From assembly GCA_017526985.1 (NCBI GenBank), contig JAFXQR010000021.1, positions 1 to 59,708 of the forward strand: a stretch of DNA of 59,708 nt, in the 5' to 3' direction. Source of the stretch: Lachnospiraceae bacterium (GTDB lineage Bacteria > Bacillota > Clostridia > Lachnospirales > Lachnospiraceae). The notes beneath the pieces are model-generated. The model was not told the DNA's origin. It did not search any database and worked only from the letters and a program-made list of their open reading frames with translations. Positions 18,652-27,846 of this stretch are shown here, in pieces (position 1 is the stretch's first letter; each line of letters opens with the position of its first letter). Position numbers and translations under genes: made by a program.

Positions 18652-19569
18652 TTACGACTTCTCATGGTTTCTTTTGGATTCCGGATGATAATAGATCTTG
18701 CCCACCAGTTCACGCAGCCTTGCAAAATGTTCACTGCCGACGGCGATCATTTCCACCTCATTCTCCATCGGAATCCCCCATCCGCCGCACATATCAATAC
18801 TGCATTCATATGCAATATCATCAGGCGTTACTCCCTCCGGGAATGAAAAATCCCAGATGTAAGCGGAATCATAATCCCAATAATCTCCCAAACTGAAATA
18901 CCGGACCGCTTTATAGATCCCCTCCTCGATCACTTCGCATACCACATTTCCGAATCGCACATACCCGTCGACTCCGCCTTCCGGCCAGCTCCATTCAAAT
19001 GCATTCCGCCGATTGGCAAGCATCTCCTGCTCATCTGCATCCGGAAGATTTTTCATTGCGTCAATGCGCTGAAAAACCTCATTGCATAAGAGATCCATCT
19101 CAAAAGATTTGCGAAAGCTTTTTCTCCGCCACTCTTCCAGTTTCATGCACTCCTTTCCCAGAAACCACTTCTTATCGTAGTGAAAGGACATATCATCCTC
19201 CAGATAAACCTCCAGAGACGGCTGTACATATTCCGCTTCATATGCATACAGCACCTGATACACCGGATACTTTCCGACCGCCAGTGAATAATTGCTGTAA
19301 TAGTCACTGTATCTGCCGTTCTGCCCTTTTCTGCTCCGGACATAAAGCCGTACTCCCCAATACTCCCGCAGTAATCGGCGCGCCTCTTCATTGGTAATTT
19401 TAAATTCCTCTTCCGCCTTATACAGACCGCCTGCCAGATGTACAAAACGATGTCCGGCAAACACCCTCTGCTGTGGAAAGGTTACACCCAGCCCACGAAC
19501 GCCTGTCTTGTTTGGTCCCAGTCCTTTCTTTCTGCCGTTATTTTCCTTATCATTCCTGTTTTCTTTCAT
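18652..19569 (-). CDS. Hypothetical protein, first gene of the MoxR/VWA/ClpP operon
   Basis: A 305-aa protein, unrecognised. The N-terminus is basic and asparagine-rich (MKENRNDKENNGRKKGLGPN). The middle is rich in Tyr/Trp and beta-like, and the end carries IYYHPESKRN. The start at 19569 has AAAGGAG upstream. It follows operator A and is 50 nt ahead of the next operon gene. A shrunken relic of a second copy lies at 27640-27765, matching both its N-terminal PNKTG and its C-terminal YHPESK segments. Confidence 0.75.
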   Translation of the reverse strand: MKENRNDKENNGRKKGLGPNKTGVRGLGVTFPQQRVFAGHRFVHLAGGLYKAEEEFKITNEEARRLLREYWGVRLYVRSRKGQNGRYSDYYSNYSLAVGKYPVYQVLYAYEAEYVQPSLEVYLEDDMSFHYDKKWFLGKECMKLEEWRRKSFRKSFEMDLLCNEVFQRIDAMKNLPDADEQEMLANRRNAFEWSWPEGGVDGYVRFGNVVCEVIEEGIYKAVRYFSLGDYWDYDSAYIWDFSFPEGVTPDDIAYECSIDMCGGWGIPMENEVEMIAVGSEHFARLRELVGKIYYHPESKRNHEKS

Positions 19570-19599
19570 CCTCAGTTCTCCTTTCTTCTTTGTATTTTG

Positions 19600-19634
19600 A
19601 TTAAACCACATCTCCCTATGCAAAATTGCATAGA
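19600..19634 (-). promoter_or_regulatory. Operator A and -10 box of the MoxR/VWA/ClpP operon
   Basis: The palindrome at 19615-19634, CTATGCAA-AA-TTGCATAG at its core, has perfect 8-bp arms. Read on the minus strand it ends 9 nt before the -10 hexamer TTTAAT (19600-19605). There is no -35 consensus; the palindrome occupies that place. The same geometry is seen at operators B and C. Confidence 0.75.
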
Positions 19635-19637
19635 TGC

Positions 19638-20765
19638 TTAAACACGATCCTTGTATGCCGCCGGATCCTTCTGTTCTGTACTGCGCTTTCTGATATTCAA
19701 AGCCGCCTGATCAAACCATTCCAGCTGGGATGCATACGGTTTCAATGCCTCCGTAAATACCTCTCCGTCCTTTTCTTTCATTTTTTCAAGATACTCCCTT
19801 CTCTGCTCCTCTATGTTCAGAGCGGGATTGTTTCCTATTTCGTACAGGAACTCATACACCCTCTTAAAAAAAGCTTCTGCCTCTTTCGTATCATGATCCT
19901 TGTAAATCCTTCTTGCACAGACGCCTTCCGGCAATGCATAAGCAACATCCTCCGCCCACATTTTTCGAAGCTTTCTATAGTCCTCTTCAGCATCCGGAAA
20001 GCGGGGTGATTCATACATCTTTAACAGACGGTATATATTGTCGTCGTCCAGCTGTTCTTCGTCCGTAAGCAGCTCACTGTAGATCATTGCGGGAATGCCT
20101 GTCTCAAAGATCAGTTCCCTTACCTCTGCATTCTTCAGAAGCTTATGAGGTATGGAATCACACAGCATTTCAAACCGCTCTTCATATTCGTAGAACCGGA
20201 CATGCTTAAAGTCTTCCAACACCTTGCAGACAATATCCGGGTCCTCCTTTTCCTCCTCCGTAAGCTCACCAAATATATCCATCGGATCTACAAATGCCAT
20301 CAATATATTTCTTGTTTCATCCGCCAGCAGAATGTCGCGTGGAATCTGCTTACAAAACATCGGTAATTCGGCACCACGCATTTCGATCACCGGGATGTCC
20401 CGTAACAGATCCACCATTCCCTTTGTTGCAGCCCTGTCCTGTTGCAGGATATCGCCGGCAAGCACCGTCAGGATCTCATCCACCTTGTTGAAATAGTTCC
20501 GCCAAAGTCTGCCGGCTGCCTCTCTGTCCATAACACATCGTTCCGGGTATCGCAGCCAATCGCTCTGCTCCTTTGATAAAAGGTATCGGAACAGGCTCAG
20601 AAATGTATCTGTATCGCGAAATACTTCTGCCGTATCCTCTGCATTTCCTTCCAGATATAACCTGACCGCCGACTCCCGGTCAAAATACCTCCGGTACACA
20701 CAGCCCTCTCCCACGATAATGCTGCGCAAGATCGCCCGGAATCTCTCAAACCTCGAGTGCTCCAT
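19638..20765 (-). CDS. Hypothetical acidic helical protein under operator B
   Basis: A 375-aa soluble protein with no recognised family. It is strongly charged and predicted helical throughout, with many Glu/Asp-Lys/Arg pairs and a conserved-looking block FRYLLSKEQSDWLRYPERCV. The start is taken at ATG 20765, with AAGGAG about 10 nt upstream; ATG 20786 is possible. It has its own promoter and operator B, and it ends only a few bases before operator A, so the two transcription units are adjacent. Confidence 0.72.
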   Translation of the reverse strand: MEHSRFERFRAILRSIIVGEGCVYRRYFDRESAVRLYLEGNAEDTAEVFRDTDTFLSLFRYLLSKEQSDWLRYPERCVMDREAAGRLWRNYFNKVDEILTVLAGDILQQDRAATKGMVDLLRDIPVIEMRGAELPMFCKQIPRDILLADETRNILMAFVDPMDIFGELTEEEKEDPDIVCKVLEDFKHVRFYEYEERFEMLCDSIPHKLLKNAEVRELIFETGIPAMIYSELLTDEEQLDDDNIYRLLKMYESPRFPDAEEDYRKLRKMWAEDVAYALPEGVCARRIYKDHDTKEAEAFFKRVYEFLYEIGNNPALNIEEQRREYLEKMKEKDGEVFTEALKPYASQLEWFDQAALNIRKRSTEQKDPAAYKDRV

Positions 20766-20836
20766 AACCTGTTCTCTCCTTTTCATCCTGTTGCATCGTT
20801 TGCTCTGCAGATACCTTTCTGTTTCCTTATGTTTGC

Positions 20837-20871
20837 ATTATAATAAAATAGCTTGTGCAATATTACACAAG
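20837..20871 (-). promoter_or_regulatory. Operator B and -10 box
   Basis: The 20-bp palindrome CTTGTGCAATATTACACAAG (20852-20871) pairs at 9 of 10 positions. On the minus strand a 9-nt spacer leads to a perfect TATAAT (20837-20842). The position of a -35 box is inside the palindrome and does not match TTGACA. Confidence 0.78.
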
Positions 20872-20952
20872 CCGTTAGTTTACTGCTTTGACGCCGTCGT
20901 ACGATGCTTCTTATCATCCTTATCGACAAAAACCATATACTTTCAAGCAAAT

Positions 20953-20983
20953 AAAAAAACAGTGCCCGTAAATACGGACACTG
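20953..20983 (-). terminator. Terminator of the McrB/McrC operon
   Basis: CAGTGTCCGTA pairs with TACGGGCACTG around a 2-nt centre (a usable loop of about 4 nt) and is followed by seven T on the minus strand. It is 35 nt after the mcrC-like stop. A near-identical sequence occurs inside the coding region of the WYL regulator at 30003-30033. Confidence 0.85.
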
Positions 20984-21017
20984 CAAAAATTTAGTATTCG
21001 CTGAGGTTTGGGATAAT

Positions 21018-22517
21018 TCAACACTCTGTATGTGACTTTTTTACAAAGTTGTACATTTCTTTGGCGCTTTCTTCCCGATTATGTTTTTCAAAAAACAGTT
21101 TATATAATGCCTCCGGATGAATCTGGATAAGATGAACTATATTCGCCTCTCTGCTGTCAGTTTCAGTATTACTTTCTGTTGTATTTTGTCCTGCCTCTCC
21201 TGACTCAGCAGCATTTTCATCCGATCGTTCCGCAGACAATTTCTTTATTATACTGCGGATCGGATCTTTCGCCCCGGGTTTTTCAACATATCCGATATAT
21301 CTCATAGCCCCGTCATCACTTTTCCCGTCTTTATCATTTTCGATTTGATATTCCCAGTACGGCATCACAAATACATTGCATCCGGTATTAACATCCAGAC
21401 CATATACTTTAACCAGCGTATCATAATAATCAATCTGTTTTGCTACATCTTTATACCCAGGAAAATCTTTTATCTTGTTTTTTTTGATATCGATATTCCC
21501 CAGATAATACTTTCCATCCAAAACCAAAAATCGGATTTTTCCATCTTCTGCCCAAAAATTCAATGCATCCGGTATGGAATCCCCCTCCCTTTCGTATGGT
21601 TTCTTTTGCCATATAAGATGGTATAACGGCGCTCCAAATCCAACCTTTCCCGTCAATTCCCTATGTCCATAAACCTCTCGTATAACATCTTCCCACACCA
21701 ATTCAAAGGATACCGTTCCGCGACATGGCATCAGATAATAATAGGTTTCATTATCACACCAAGCCTCTAATGCTCTTAATAAAGAAATATCCCTATTGGT
21801 AAATACAATGCGCTGATATTTCTGAATTACGGATACATATTTTTTCAACAAGCCTCTTAGAGACTTGTCATAATCCGGAATTTCTACATCTACAGCCTCT
21901 CCCAGTTCCGTTAATTTTTCAATTGCCTCAGCCACAACACATCGTTGAATATCTGAGATTTCATTATCATACTTTTTTTCGGAATATGCCGAGATCAGAT
22001 CTGTGTAGACCGTATCCTTACGGGATATAATCGGAATCTTCTTGGCAATTGTTTTCCCCCAACTGATATGTCCTTTATTCTGTGATGTATAAGTCTTCTG
22101 CTTAAAAAAATAGATTCCGTTTTCACAATAATCCTTCACGATCCATTTTGCCAGATCATAAAAAGAAATCTTTTTCTTATCTTTTTGATACTTATTCTCA
22201 TCATAGACTGCATCTGCAAGGAAATCATGACTATGCGGTGTCAGTTCTACTACCCGCAAGATCTGCCCCATCAATTCAGAAATGTGCATCTTCTGCGATT
22301 CCGTGAGTTCCCCTTGATACCGGTTTCTTAAATACTTTGGCAGGCAATATATCTTATACGCTTTCCCCTGCACTGTACGAACAACCAATCCGACAAAGCG
22401 TAATATAAATGCCTCGCCTCTTTTCACAAAAAACTGACGGTCAAGCAGTTCTTCAATGAGATTACCAAATATATCCCGACATTCATCATAAGTCATTCCC
22501 TCATATAGAACTATCAT
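21018..22517 (-). CDS. McrC/LlaJI-like restriction nuclease subunit
   Basis: A 499-aa protein. The middle to C-terminal part carries a PD-(D/E)XK nuclease core: SFELVWEDVIREVYG, then IPDAL and LVLDGKYY (roughly residues 280-345), matching the McrC/LlaJI R2 type. A Glu/Ser/Asn-rich linker precedes the last 50 residues. The start ATG follows the McrB-like stop directly, with GGAG 8 nt upstream, so the subunits are coupled. It is expected to cut DNA when activated by the GTPase. Which modification or site is recognised is unknown. Confidence 0.82.
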   Translation of the reverse strand: MIVLYEGMTYDECRDIFGNLIEELLDRQFFVKRGEAFILRFVGLVVRTVQGKAYKIYCLPKYLRNRYQGELTESQKMHISELMGQILRVVELTPHSHDFLADAVYDENKYQKDKKKISFYDLAKWIVKDYCENGIYFFKQKTYTSQNKGHISWGKTIAKKIPIISRKDTVYTDLISAYSEKKYDNEISDIQRCVVAEAIEKLTELGEAVDVEIPDYDKSLRGLLKKYVSVIQKYQRIVFTNRDISLLRALEAWCDNETYYYLMPCRGTVSFELVWEDVIREVYGHRELTGKVGFGAPLYHLIWQKKPYEREGDSIPDALNFWAEDGKIRFLVLDGKYYLGNIDIKKNKIKDFPGYKDVAKQIDYYDTLVKVYGLDVNTGCNVFVMPYWEYQIENDKDGKSDDGAMRYIGYVEKPGAKDPIRSIIKKLSAERSDENAAESGEAGQNTTESNTETDSREANIVHLIQIHPEALYKLFFEKHNREESAKEMYNFVKKSHTEC

Positions 22518-24428
22518 TTATGATTCTCCGTCATCATTTGTATTAGAATTACTGTTTCCCTGTGCATCTGAAACCGTAGCTGCGTCTTCTGGTGATGTAC
22601 TCACCTGCACCTGATTACCGCTTTTTAGTTCTTCTTTAGTTTTTATTTTACATTCTTTTACAGCTTCAATCGGAATATCCAACACATCGCAGATGCCTAG
22701 TTTTCCATCCGTTTCCTGTAACCGTCTTCGAATTTTGTATAAACTGTCACTTTCCTTTCTGAACATTCCCGTCGGATTATTCCGATACACATCCTGTCTC
22801 AAATAGGAATACAGTTTTTCACACAAAGGATTGGGCAATTCTCCCAGATCCAGATCTGTTTTACCAGTTGACACCTGCTCGGTAAATGCATCGATCTGAG
22901 CTATTTCTGCTTGTTTAAAAAACCTTGGTCCTATAAATCTGTCTTCTTCAATATTGCCATCCTCTCCCATTTTATCATTGATCAGATCTCTCAGATCATC
23001 CCAGGATATATCCAGACTCTCTCTATCCCCCCATTCAACAAATGCCTTAAAATGATAACCCGTAGTTCCGTTCTTCTTATCTGCTACAGATTTGTATATG
23101 AAACTCCAACGCCGCTTGAATGCAGAATCCAACGGAAATACACCCTGATCCGCACTATTCATGGTAGCCCACAGATACAGATTGGGGGGAATACGAAAAT
23201 CTTTACATAAATATTCTATATCCTCATCATGTCCGGAAAGACCATTTTGCATAAAACGCTTAAACCATTTCTGTGTTTCATCTGCCAGACAGATGCCATA
23301 CTCGCTCAATCCAGACTCATCCCGATCCAGCAATTGAAACATATCCCCAAATACGGAGGCCGCATTGGCTCTGTTGATCTCCTCGATTACAATTACATAT
23401 TTATCAAGTTGTTCTATCGCATCATTTCCAATCGCATCATTTTCCCGTTCAACATTACTCTCCGGATTCTGCTCATTTTCAGGTGTATTACATCCATCCT
23501 GATCATATTTTTTCCCTTTCTTAAATATGTCCCACCCTTTATTGAAGGCATCTTTCCATGCAGCCGCTGCCATTTCCAAAAACACCCCGGGACGAAACTC
23601 ATAGCTTACCCGGTCTTCTTCCAATGTCAGTTCCACATCATTATTCGTTGCACACCTGCCTTTAATACTGCTTTGCACATTTTCTTTAGCAACAGGCATA
23701 TATCCGCCAACAAATTTCTCATAGGAGTAATCCTCATAAAAGGTTACTCTCCGGCATCTATCTTTAAGTCCCATTCCATCAATCGTCTTCTTGAGCAGAT
23801 AACTCTTTCCGGTTCCCGGAGCGCCATAAACCAGAGTATTATGCGGAAGCATGTTCGAAGGTGTCTGATTATCCTCCGGCTGATACCCTATAACTCTTTC
23901 AATATGCCGTACTACTTTATTATATGTTCTGTTGTCAGAGGAAATAATATAGTGCTTTAATGCCGTATAATCCCGATTAGTATCCGGCCCAATCCTGATA
24001 GCAACTATATAGTAATATCCTTTTGTTCCTTCAAAGCGTTTAATGGATTCATTTTGAATACCGGTTATATCTGTTTCTTTGCATAGAGTAACTGTAGATG
24101 TACTTACTGCTGAATAATCAATTATTTCAACAGAGAACAGATAATCGTCTTTGAGATATCTGAAAAACAGAAATCCCTTCTTTCCATTTCCTTTTGCAAA
24201 ATCTCTAACCACATCTGTAATACCTGGTTTAGAGGAGATGATACTTTTCGTGACTATGTGAGTCCGAACCCCATCTATTACTTCATATTCTATCTCTTCA
24301 CCATTTTCTTCCATTCGAAAAGAATGATCATCAACCAGATCCACAGGTTGTCCATTTGCATCCAAAATCGGTTGCCCATTTGCATCTTCTTCAAAAGCCT
24401 TTTTTAAAATATCTTTTACTGAATCCAT
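22518..24428 (-). CDS. McrB-like AAA+ GTPase subunit
   Basis: A 636-aa protein. The N-terminal 190 residues form an unrecognised, probably DNA-recognition, region. Walker A is GAPGTGKS (202-209) and Walker B YVIVIEEINRA (344-354). The McrB signature MNSAD (423-427) with the FPLDSAFKRRW segment is present. The C-terminus is Ser/Asn-rich. A short internal repeat occurs near the start (DANGQPIL/DANGQPVD). The start is ATG 24428 with AAGGAGG 8 nt upstream. Coupled to the nuclease subunit, it would translocate and trigger cleavage. Confidence 0.88.
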   Translation of the reverse strand: MDSVKDILKKAFEEDANGQPILDANGQPVDLVDDHSFRMEENGEEIEYEVIDGVRTHIVTKSIISSKPGITDVVRDFAKGNGKKGFLFFRYLKDDYLFSVEIIDYSAVSTSTVTLCKETDITGIQNESIKRFEGTKGYYYIVAIRIGPDTNRDYTALKHYIISSDNRTYNKVVRHIERVIGYQPEDNQTPSNMLPHNTLVYGAPGTGKSYLLKKTIDGMGLKDRCRRVTFYEDYSYEKFVGGYMPVAKENVQSSIKGRCATNNDVELTLEEDRVSYEFRPGVFLEMAAAAWKDAFNKGWDIFKKGKKYDQDGCNTPENEQNPESNVERENDAIGNDAIEQLDKYVIVIEEINRANAASVFGDMFQLLDRDESGLSEYGICLADETQKWFKRFMQNGLSGHDEDIEYLCKDFRIPPNLYLWATMNSADQGVFPLDSAFKRRWSFIYKSVADKKNGTTGYHFKAFVEWGDRESLDISWDDLRDLINDKMGEDGNIEEDRFIGPRFFKQAEIAQIDAFTEQVSTGKTDLDLGELPNPLCEKLYSYLRQDVYRNNPTGMFRKESDSLYKIRRRLQETDGKLGICDVLDIPIEAVKECKIKTKEELKSGNQVQVSTSPEDAATVSDAQGNSNSNTNDDGES

Positions 24429-24554
24429 TCTTATATCCTCCTTAACCAATTCATTTTTACATATTCTTTCTGTTTATTCAACTCTTTAAGCATCTTACGC
24501 AAGCGCTTTCCTCTGCCATGCTTCTGCTTAAGATCATTCTCCCAGGGCTTCGCC

Positions 24555-27455
24555 TTATGAATTGTCTTTCACAGAAGACATAAACCTGAGTACCTCATCC
24601 AGGGAAATGCTTTCTGTATTCAGTTCTACATTGTAGGAATTCCGCCATTCTTCAGACATACCTCCAATAATATCATAATGCTCATGGAATTCATACTGCT
24701 TAAGCCCTTTAAAACGGAAAATCTTGATCTCCCTTTTTTCAGAAAGGTATTCCAGGCCGCAGATATTCTCTCCTTCAACAAGGCAGCAGGTCATCCCGCT
24801 CTTTAACATAAAGAAGGCTCCTTTCTGTGTAGCGTACAAAAATCCTTCCTCACAAAACTGCCCTGCCCTCAGATTCTGGTATCTGGGATGCATCTCGCTT
24901 CCCCGAAGCTGTGCGTTATCAAAAAACACCTTAAGATTCTGTTTTTGATAAATCTTATTCATGGGATCAATTTCGTCATTGCTATAATAATGATCATCCA
25001 GCCTTGTCGTCACGGATATTTGGTTTAAAAAGAAACCTTTATTAACACCAGTGAAACTTACACCTTCGGGCGGATTGGAGCTGGGGATGATAGCCCCGGC
25101 ATCCTTAGGTGAAACACGTCCCGGGATCTCCACTATCGTCCAGTCGTTATGAACACTGTCCCACCAGGTATCTCGATCTGATCCAAACGGTTTATTCTCG
25201 CAAATCATGATCCGATTAGGTCTGTTAATATTGTAGTGCACAACCATCGGCTCCGGATAGCCAAGACATTTCAAATCCATGATCAGTATTGCGCCATAGA
25301 TTTCATTCGGCTGGAGCGCTTTTCCCTCCACATATGCAGGATATGTCCAGAAGATTTTTTTATTCGCCAAAAGACCAGCGCAGGATATGATTCTGTTCTG
25401 GAAATTCTGAATATCGACCGCCTCACGTATCTCAGTGTTATCCTCATAGATCCCTTTTTCCGCCTCTTTTTCAGCATCAAACCTGATCTTATCCTGAAAG
25501 AATTCAGAGAGTCCCTTTCTCACAAGCCACAACACATTAAAATTACTCTCATCAATAGCATATCTGCCCCTGATCGCCTGCAGTGTTACGAAATACTCGG
25601 CCTTCGGCGCCTGATATCCATTGCCCGCCTTGAAGTCAAAATACAGCTTTCTCATCTCCGCTTCGTTGTGTTTCCATTTAATCCGGAACAGGGTCAGCAT
25701 CTTGTAAGTACGATTATAAATCCCCAAATACTTATGACTCCCACAGGTACATGCAAGCAAAAGCTCTGAAAGCCTCTCTCCGTATAAATATGCGGCCTTG
25801 ATTTCACTCGTTTCTCCAGCGACATACCCTGTCAGAAAATCCTTACTGAGTCCATGCAGGAGATGTTTCAAATCAGCTTCCTCTTCCAACAGCTTTTGAA
25901 CCGTTTTCTCCTCCTGTATCCCCAAAGATACCTCTCTCCCGTTATAATGCACCGTCTGGCCATCGGGGGAGATTTCCACAGTCGGCGGATAAACCTCACC
26001 AATTTGGATCGTTACACCTTTTTCCGGAACATACCTCACAGACGTCACAGTAGTTTGTCCCGCATCCCCCGGCACACGGATCTCATCAATAAAATTCTGT
26101 TCGTAGTAGCTCTTTCTGCTTGCCGAAAGAATTTCTTCGCAGTTCAGATAATCCCTGATTTCTTCCTTCCCGCCATTCCCCCCGAATAAGAATTCCTGAT
26201 TTAAAAGTAAATACCCATCTTCAAAGATCCGGTATCCCTGATAAGGATCTTGCTTGTTCTCTTCTCCTGAGAAAGAATATCCTTTCTTTTCGCAATCCAC
26301 TCCGGTATTCAAATATCTGCATTCCTTTTTCTGCAGATTATACCACAAAAAATCCCCCACACTTTCCTCGACAAATAAAAGCTCAACCTCCCTATCCTTG
26401 CGAACATAAGCATCATACCCATACGCACCGGAGATGTCCGTTATCAGTTTCTCCACTTTTCGTCCATTTACTTTAATGGTGCATAAAAAACACTCTCCCC
26501 CGTAGTAACCTGGCCCTGCAATCATCCAGATGCGATCCAGATATATCCAGGCCTGGTAAACCTCTTTCATCTCAAATTCAGGAACAAAGCTGAATAACAC
26601 CGCTCTGTCTTTCTCTACCACAAACCGCAGGCGCTGCGCTCCCTTATATTTATATTCTTCGCTGCTTACTCTGACACGATTATCCAGTCTTTCATACACC
26701 AGTTCTTTTAATTCCGGCAAGTGCTTTTTCCAAATCTGAACATGCTCAGAGTGGGATACATTTTCGTCTTTGACGCCACCCTCATAGTCACCTGCGCCAT
26801 CTGCCACCAGTTCTTCTTCCCACCCCTCTGCCGATTCTGCATCATCCTCGTCTTCTATTTCATATTCTTCTTCATCCTCTTCGATCAGGTCTTCCTCTGC
26901 TTCGTCTTCTGCTTCTTCCTCTTCTGCTTCTTCCTCTTCATACTCATAGTTTTCTTCAATCAACTCTTCTTCGTCCTCATATTCATCGTCTTCTTCGATT
27001 AACTCATCCTCGTTTTCATACTCATACTCTGCTTCGATCAGTTCTTCCTCTTCTTTGCCATCTTCCTCATCTTCAAACGCATACTCATCTTCATCAATCA
27101 ATTCTTCATCATCTTCGTCTGCAAACGCTTCTTCCGGTTCAGCTTCGGAGTCTTCTGCATTTTCCTCCTGCTGCTGAATATCTCCATATAAAGTGGCCTC
27201 AATCAGTTCCAGATTCTTTCTCTTATCTGCCGTTCCAAAATCCATTGGAATTGCGACCTGCCGCCCGGCAATATCCACATACTTGATATTTCCCGTATAC
27301 GTTTCAGCCTGCTCCTTATTCGTGGTAAAGCAGGATTCAAATTTCCCAATAAGCTCCGGATGATCTGTCAGCATCTGCGTTATAACATTCTCATAGGCCT
27401 CCGCAGGCTTCTTCTGATAACACTCTTCTTCAAAACAATATACATAGTACCCCAT
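24555..27455 (-). CDS. Large hypothetical protein with a long Glu/Asp tract
   Basis: A 966-aa protein, unrecognised. Residues 1-90 form a small domain (MGYYVYCFEEECYQKK onward). About 95-240 is an extreme acidic low-complexity stretch built on ELIEEDEYEDEE-like units. Residues 250-966 are rich in aromatic beta-strand-like segments that could form propeller or sandwich repeats (a guess). No signal peptide or membrane segment. The start is ATG 27455, chosen for GAAGGAG upstream. It lies 126 nt before the McrB-like gene on the same strand and is probably co-transcribed. The acidic tract could mimic DNA or bind a basic partner; untested. Confidence 0.75.
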   Translation of the reverse strand: MGYYVYCFEEECYQKKPAEAYENVITQMLTDHPELIGKFESCFTTNKEQAETYTGNIKYVDIAGRQVAIPMDFGTADKRKNLELIEATLYGDIQQQEENAEDSEAEPEEAFADEDDEELIDEDEYAFEDEEDGKEEEELIEAEYEYENEDELIEEDDEYEDEEELIEENYEYEEEEAEEEEAEDEAEEDLIEEDEEEYEIEDEDDAESAEGWEEELVADGAGDYEGGVKDENVSHSEHVQIWKKHLPELKELVYERLDNRVRVSSEEYKYKGAQRLRFVVEKDRAVLFSFVPEFEMKEVYQAWIYLDRIWMIAGPGYYGGECFLCTIKVNGRKVEKLITDISGAYGYDAYVRKDREVELLFVEESVGDFLWYNLQKKECRYLNTGVDCEKKGYSFSGEENKQDPYQGYRIFEDGYLLLNQEFLFGGNGGKEEIRDYLNCEEILSASRKSYYEQNFIDEIRVPGDAGQTTVTSVRYVPEKGVTIQIGEVYPPTVEISPDGQTVHYNGREVSLGIQEEKTVQKLLEEEADLKHLLHGLSKDFLTGYVAGETSEIKAAYLYGERLSELLLACTCGSHKYLGIYNRTYKMLTLFRIKWKHNEAEMRKLYFDFKAGNGYQAPKAEYFVTLQAIRGRYAIDESNFNVLWLVRKGLSEFFQDKIRFDAEKEAEKGIYEDNTEIREAVDIQNFQNRIISCAGLLANKKIFWTYPAYVEGKALQPNEIYGAILIMDLKCLGYPEPMVVHYNINRPNRIMICENKPFGSDRDTWWDSVHNDWTIVEIPGRVSPKDAGAIIPSSNPPEGVSFTGVNKGFFLNQISVTTRLDDHYYSNDEIDPMNKIYQKQNLKVFFDNAQLRGSEMHPRYQNLRAGQFCEEGFLYATQKGAFFMLKSGMTCCLVEGENICGLEYLSEKREIKIFRFKGLKQYEFHEHYDIIGGMSEEWRNSYNVELNTESISLDEVLRFMSSVKDNS

Positions 27456-27562
27456 TTTTCTCTTCTCCTTCTCGTATTTCCAGGCAGCAGCCACTATCAC
27501 AAGCTTCCTTTGTCCACTTCTTACTCTTGCATCAGAAACAAAGCTCTTTCGTTGCCCAGAAA

Positions 27563-27571
27563 ATTATAACA
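27563..27571 (-). promoter_or_regulatory. Extended -10 promoter for the 966-aa/McrB/McrC unit
   Basis: TGTTATAAT on the minus strand is a TGN-TATAAT extended -10 box. The -35 position 17 nt upstream reads TTTATT, a weak match. No copy of the island palindrome is seen here, so this unit may lie outside direct control of the WYL regulator. Confidence 0.55.
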
Positions 27572-27639
27572 CACCCCTCTTATTGAATAAAGATGTATTT
27601 CTTCCAGAACGCCCGTAGTTTTTTCGGAACAAACGATAA

Positions 27640-27765
27640 TCATCCTTCCATCCGCTTTTTCGACTCCGGGTGATAAAGGATACTGCTATCCAGTCTGCGG
27701 CATCCGGTTTTGTTTGATCCGGCGCCTCTTTGTATACCAGCGTTTTCCTTTAAATATTCTTTCAT
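27640..27765 (-). pseudogene. Relic of a second copy of the 305-aa operon gene
   Basis: A 41-aa open frame, MKEYLKENAGIQRGAGSNKT at its start and SSILYHPESKKRMEG at its end. The 305-aa protein at 18652-19569 has PNKTGVRG near its N-terminus and KIYYHPESKRN near its C-terminus. The relic therefore looks like both ends of that gene joined after loss of about 260 codons. It has only a weak Shine-Dalgarno site. The rest of the 27456-27846 gap shows nothing beyond the promoter at 27563. Confidence 0.5.
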
Positions 27766-27846
27766 CTGCTCTTTCTCTATTTCCCTATACTAAGACTCCG
27801 TTTCCGATCATTTTCCAGCGAAAACACTCTGTAAGTTGTCATTCAC

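Noticed and set aside
20719-20994. Idea that a decayed WYL-gene fragment lies upstream of the 375-aa gene
   Set aside because: The similarity to the WYL gene is confined to the 31-nt terminator element; flanking sequence does not continue the match, so a shared terminator sequence is the simpler reading.
24429-24554. Lys/Arg-rich frame between the 966-aa gene and the McrB-like gene
   Set aside because: Reads like a protein C-terminus (KQKHGRGKRLRKMLKELNKQ), but a TGA precedes it and no ATG, GTG or TTG start with a ribosome site exists. It may be a relic or an out-of-frame tail.
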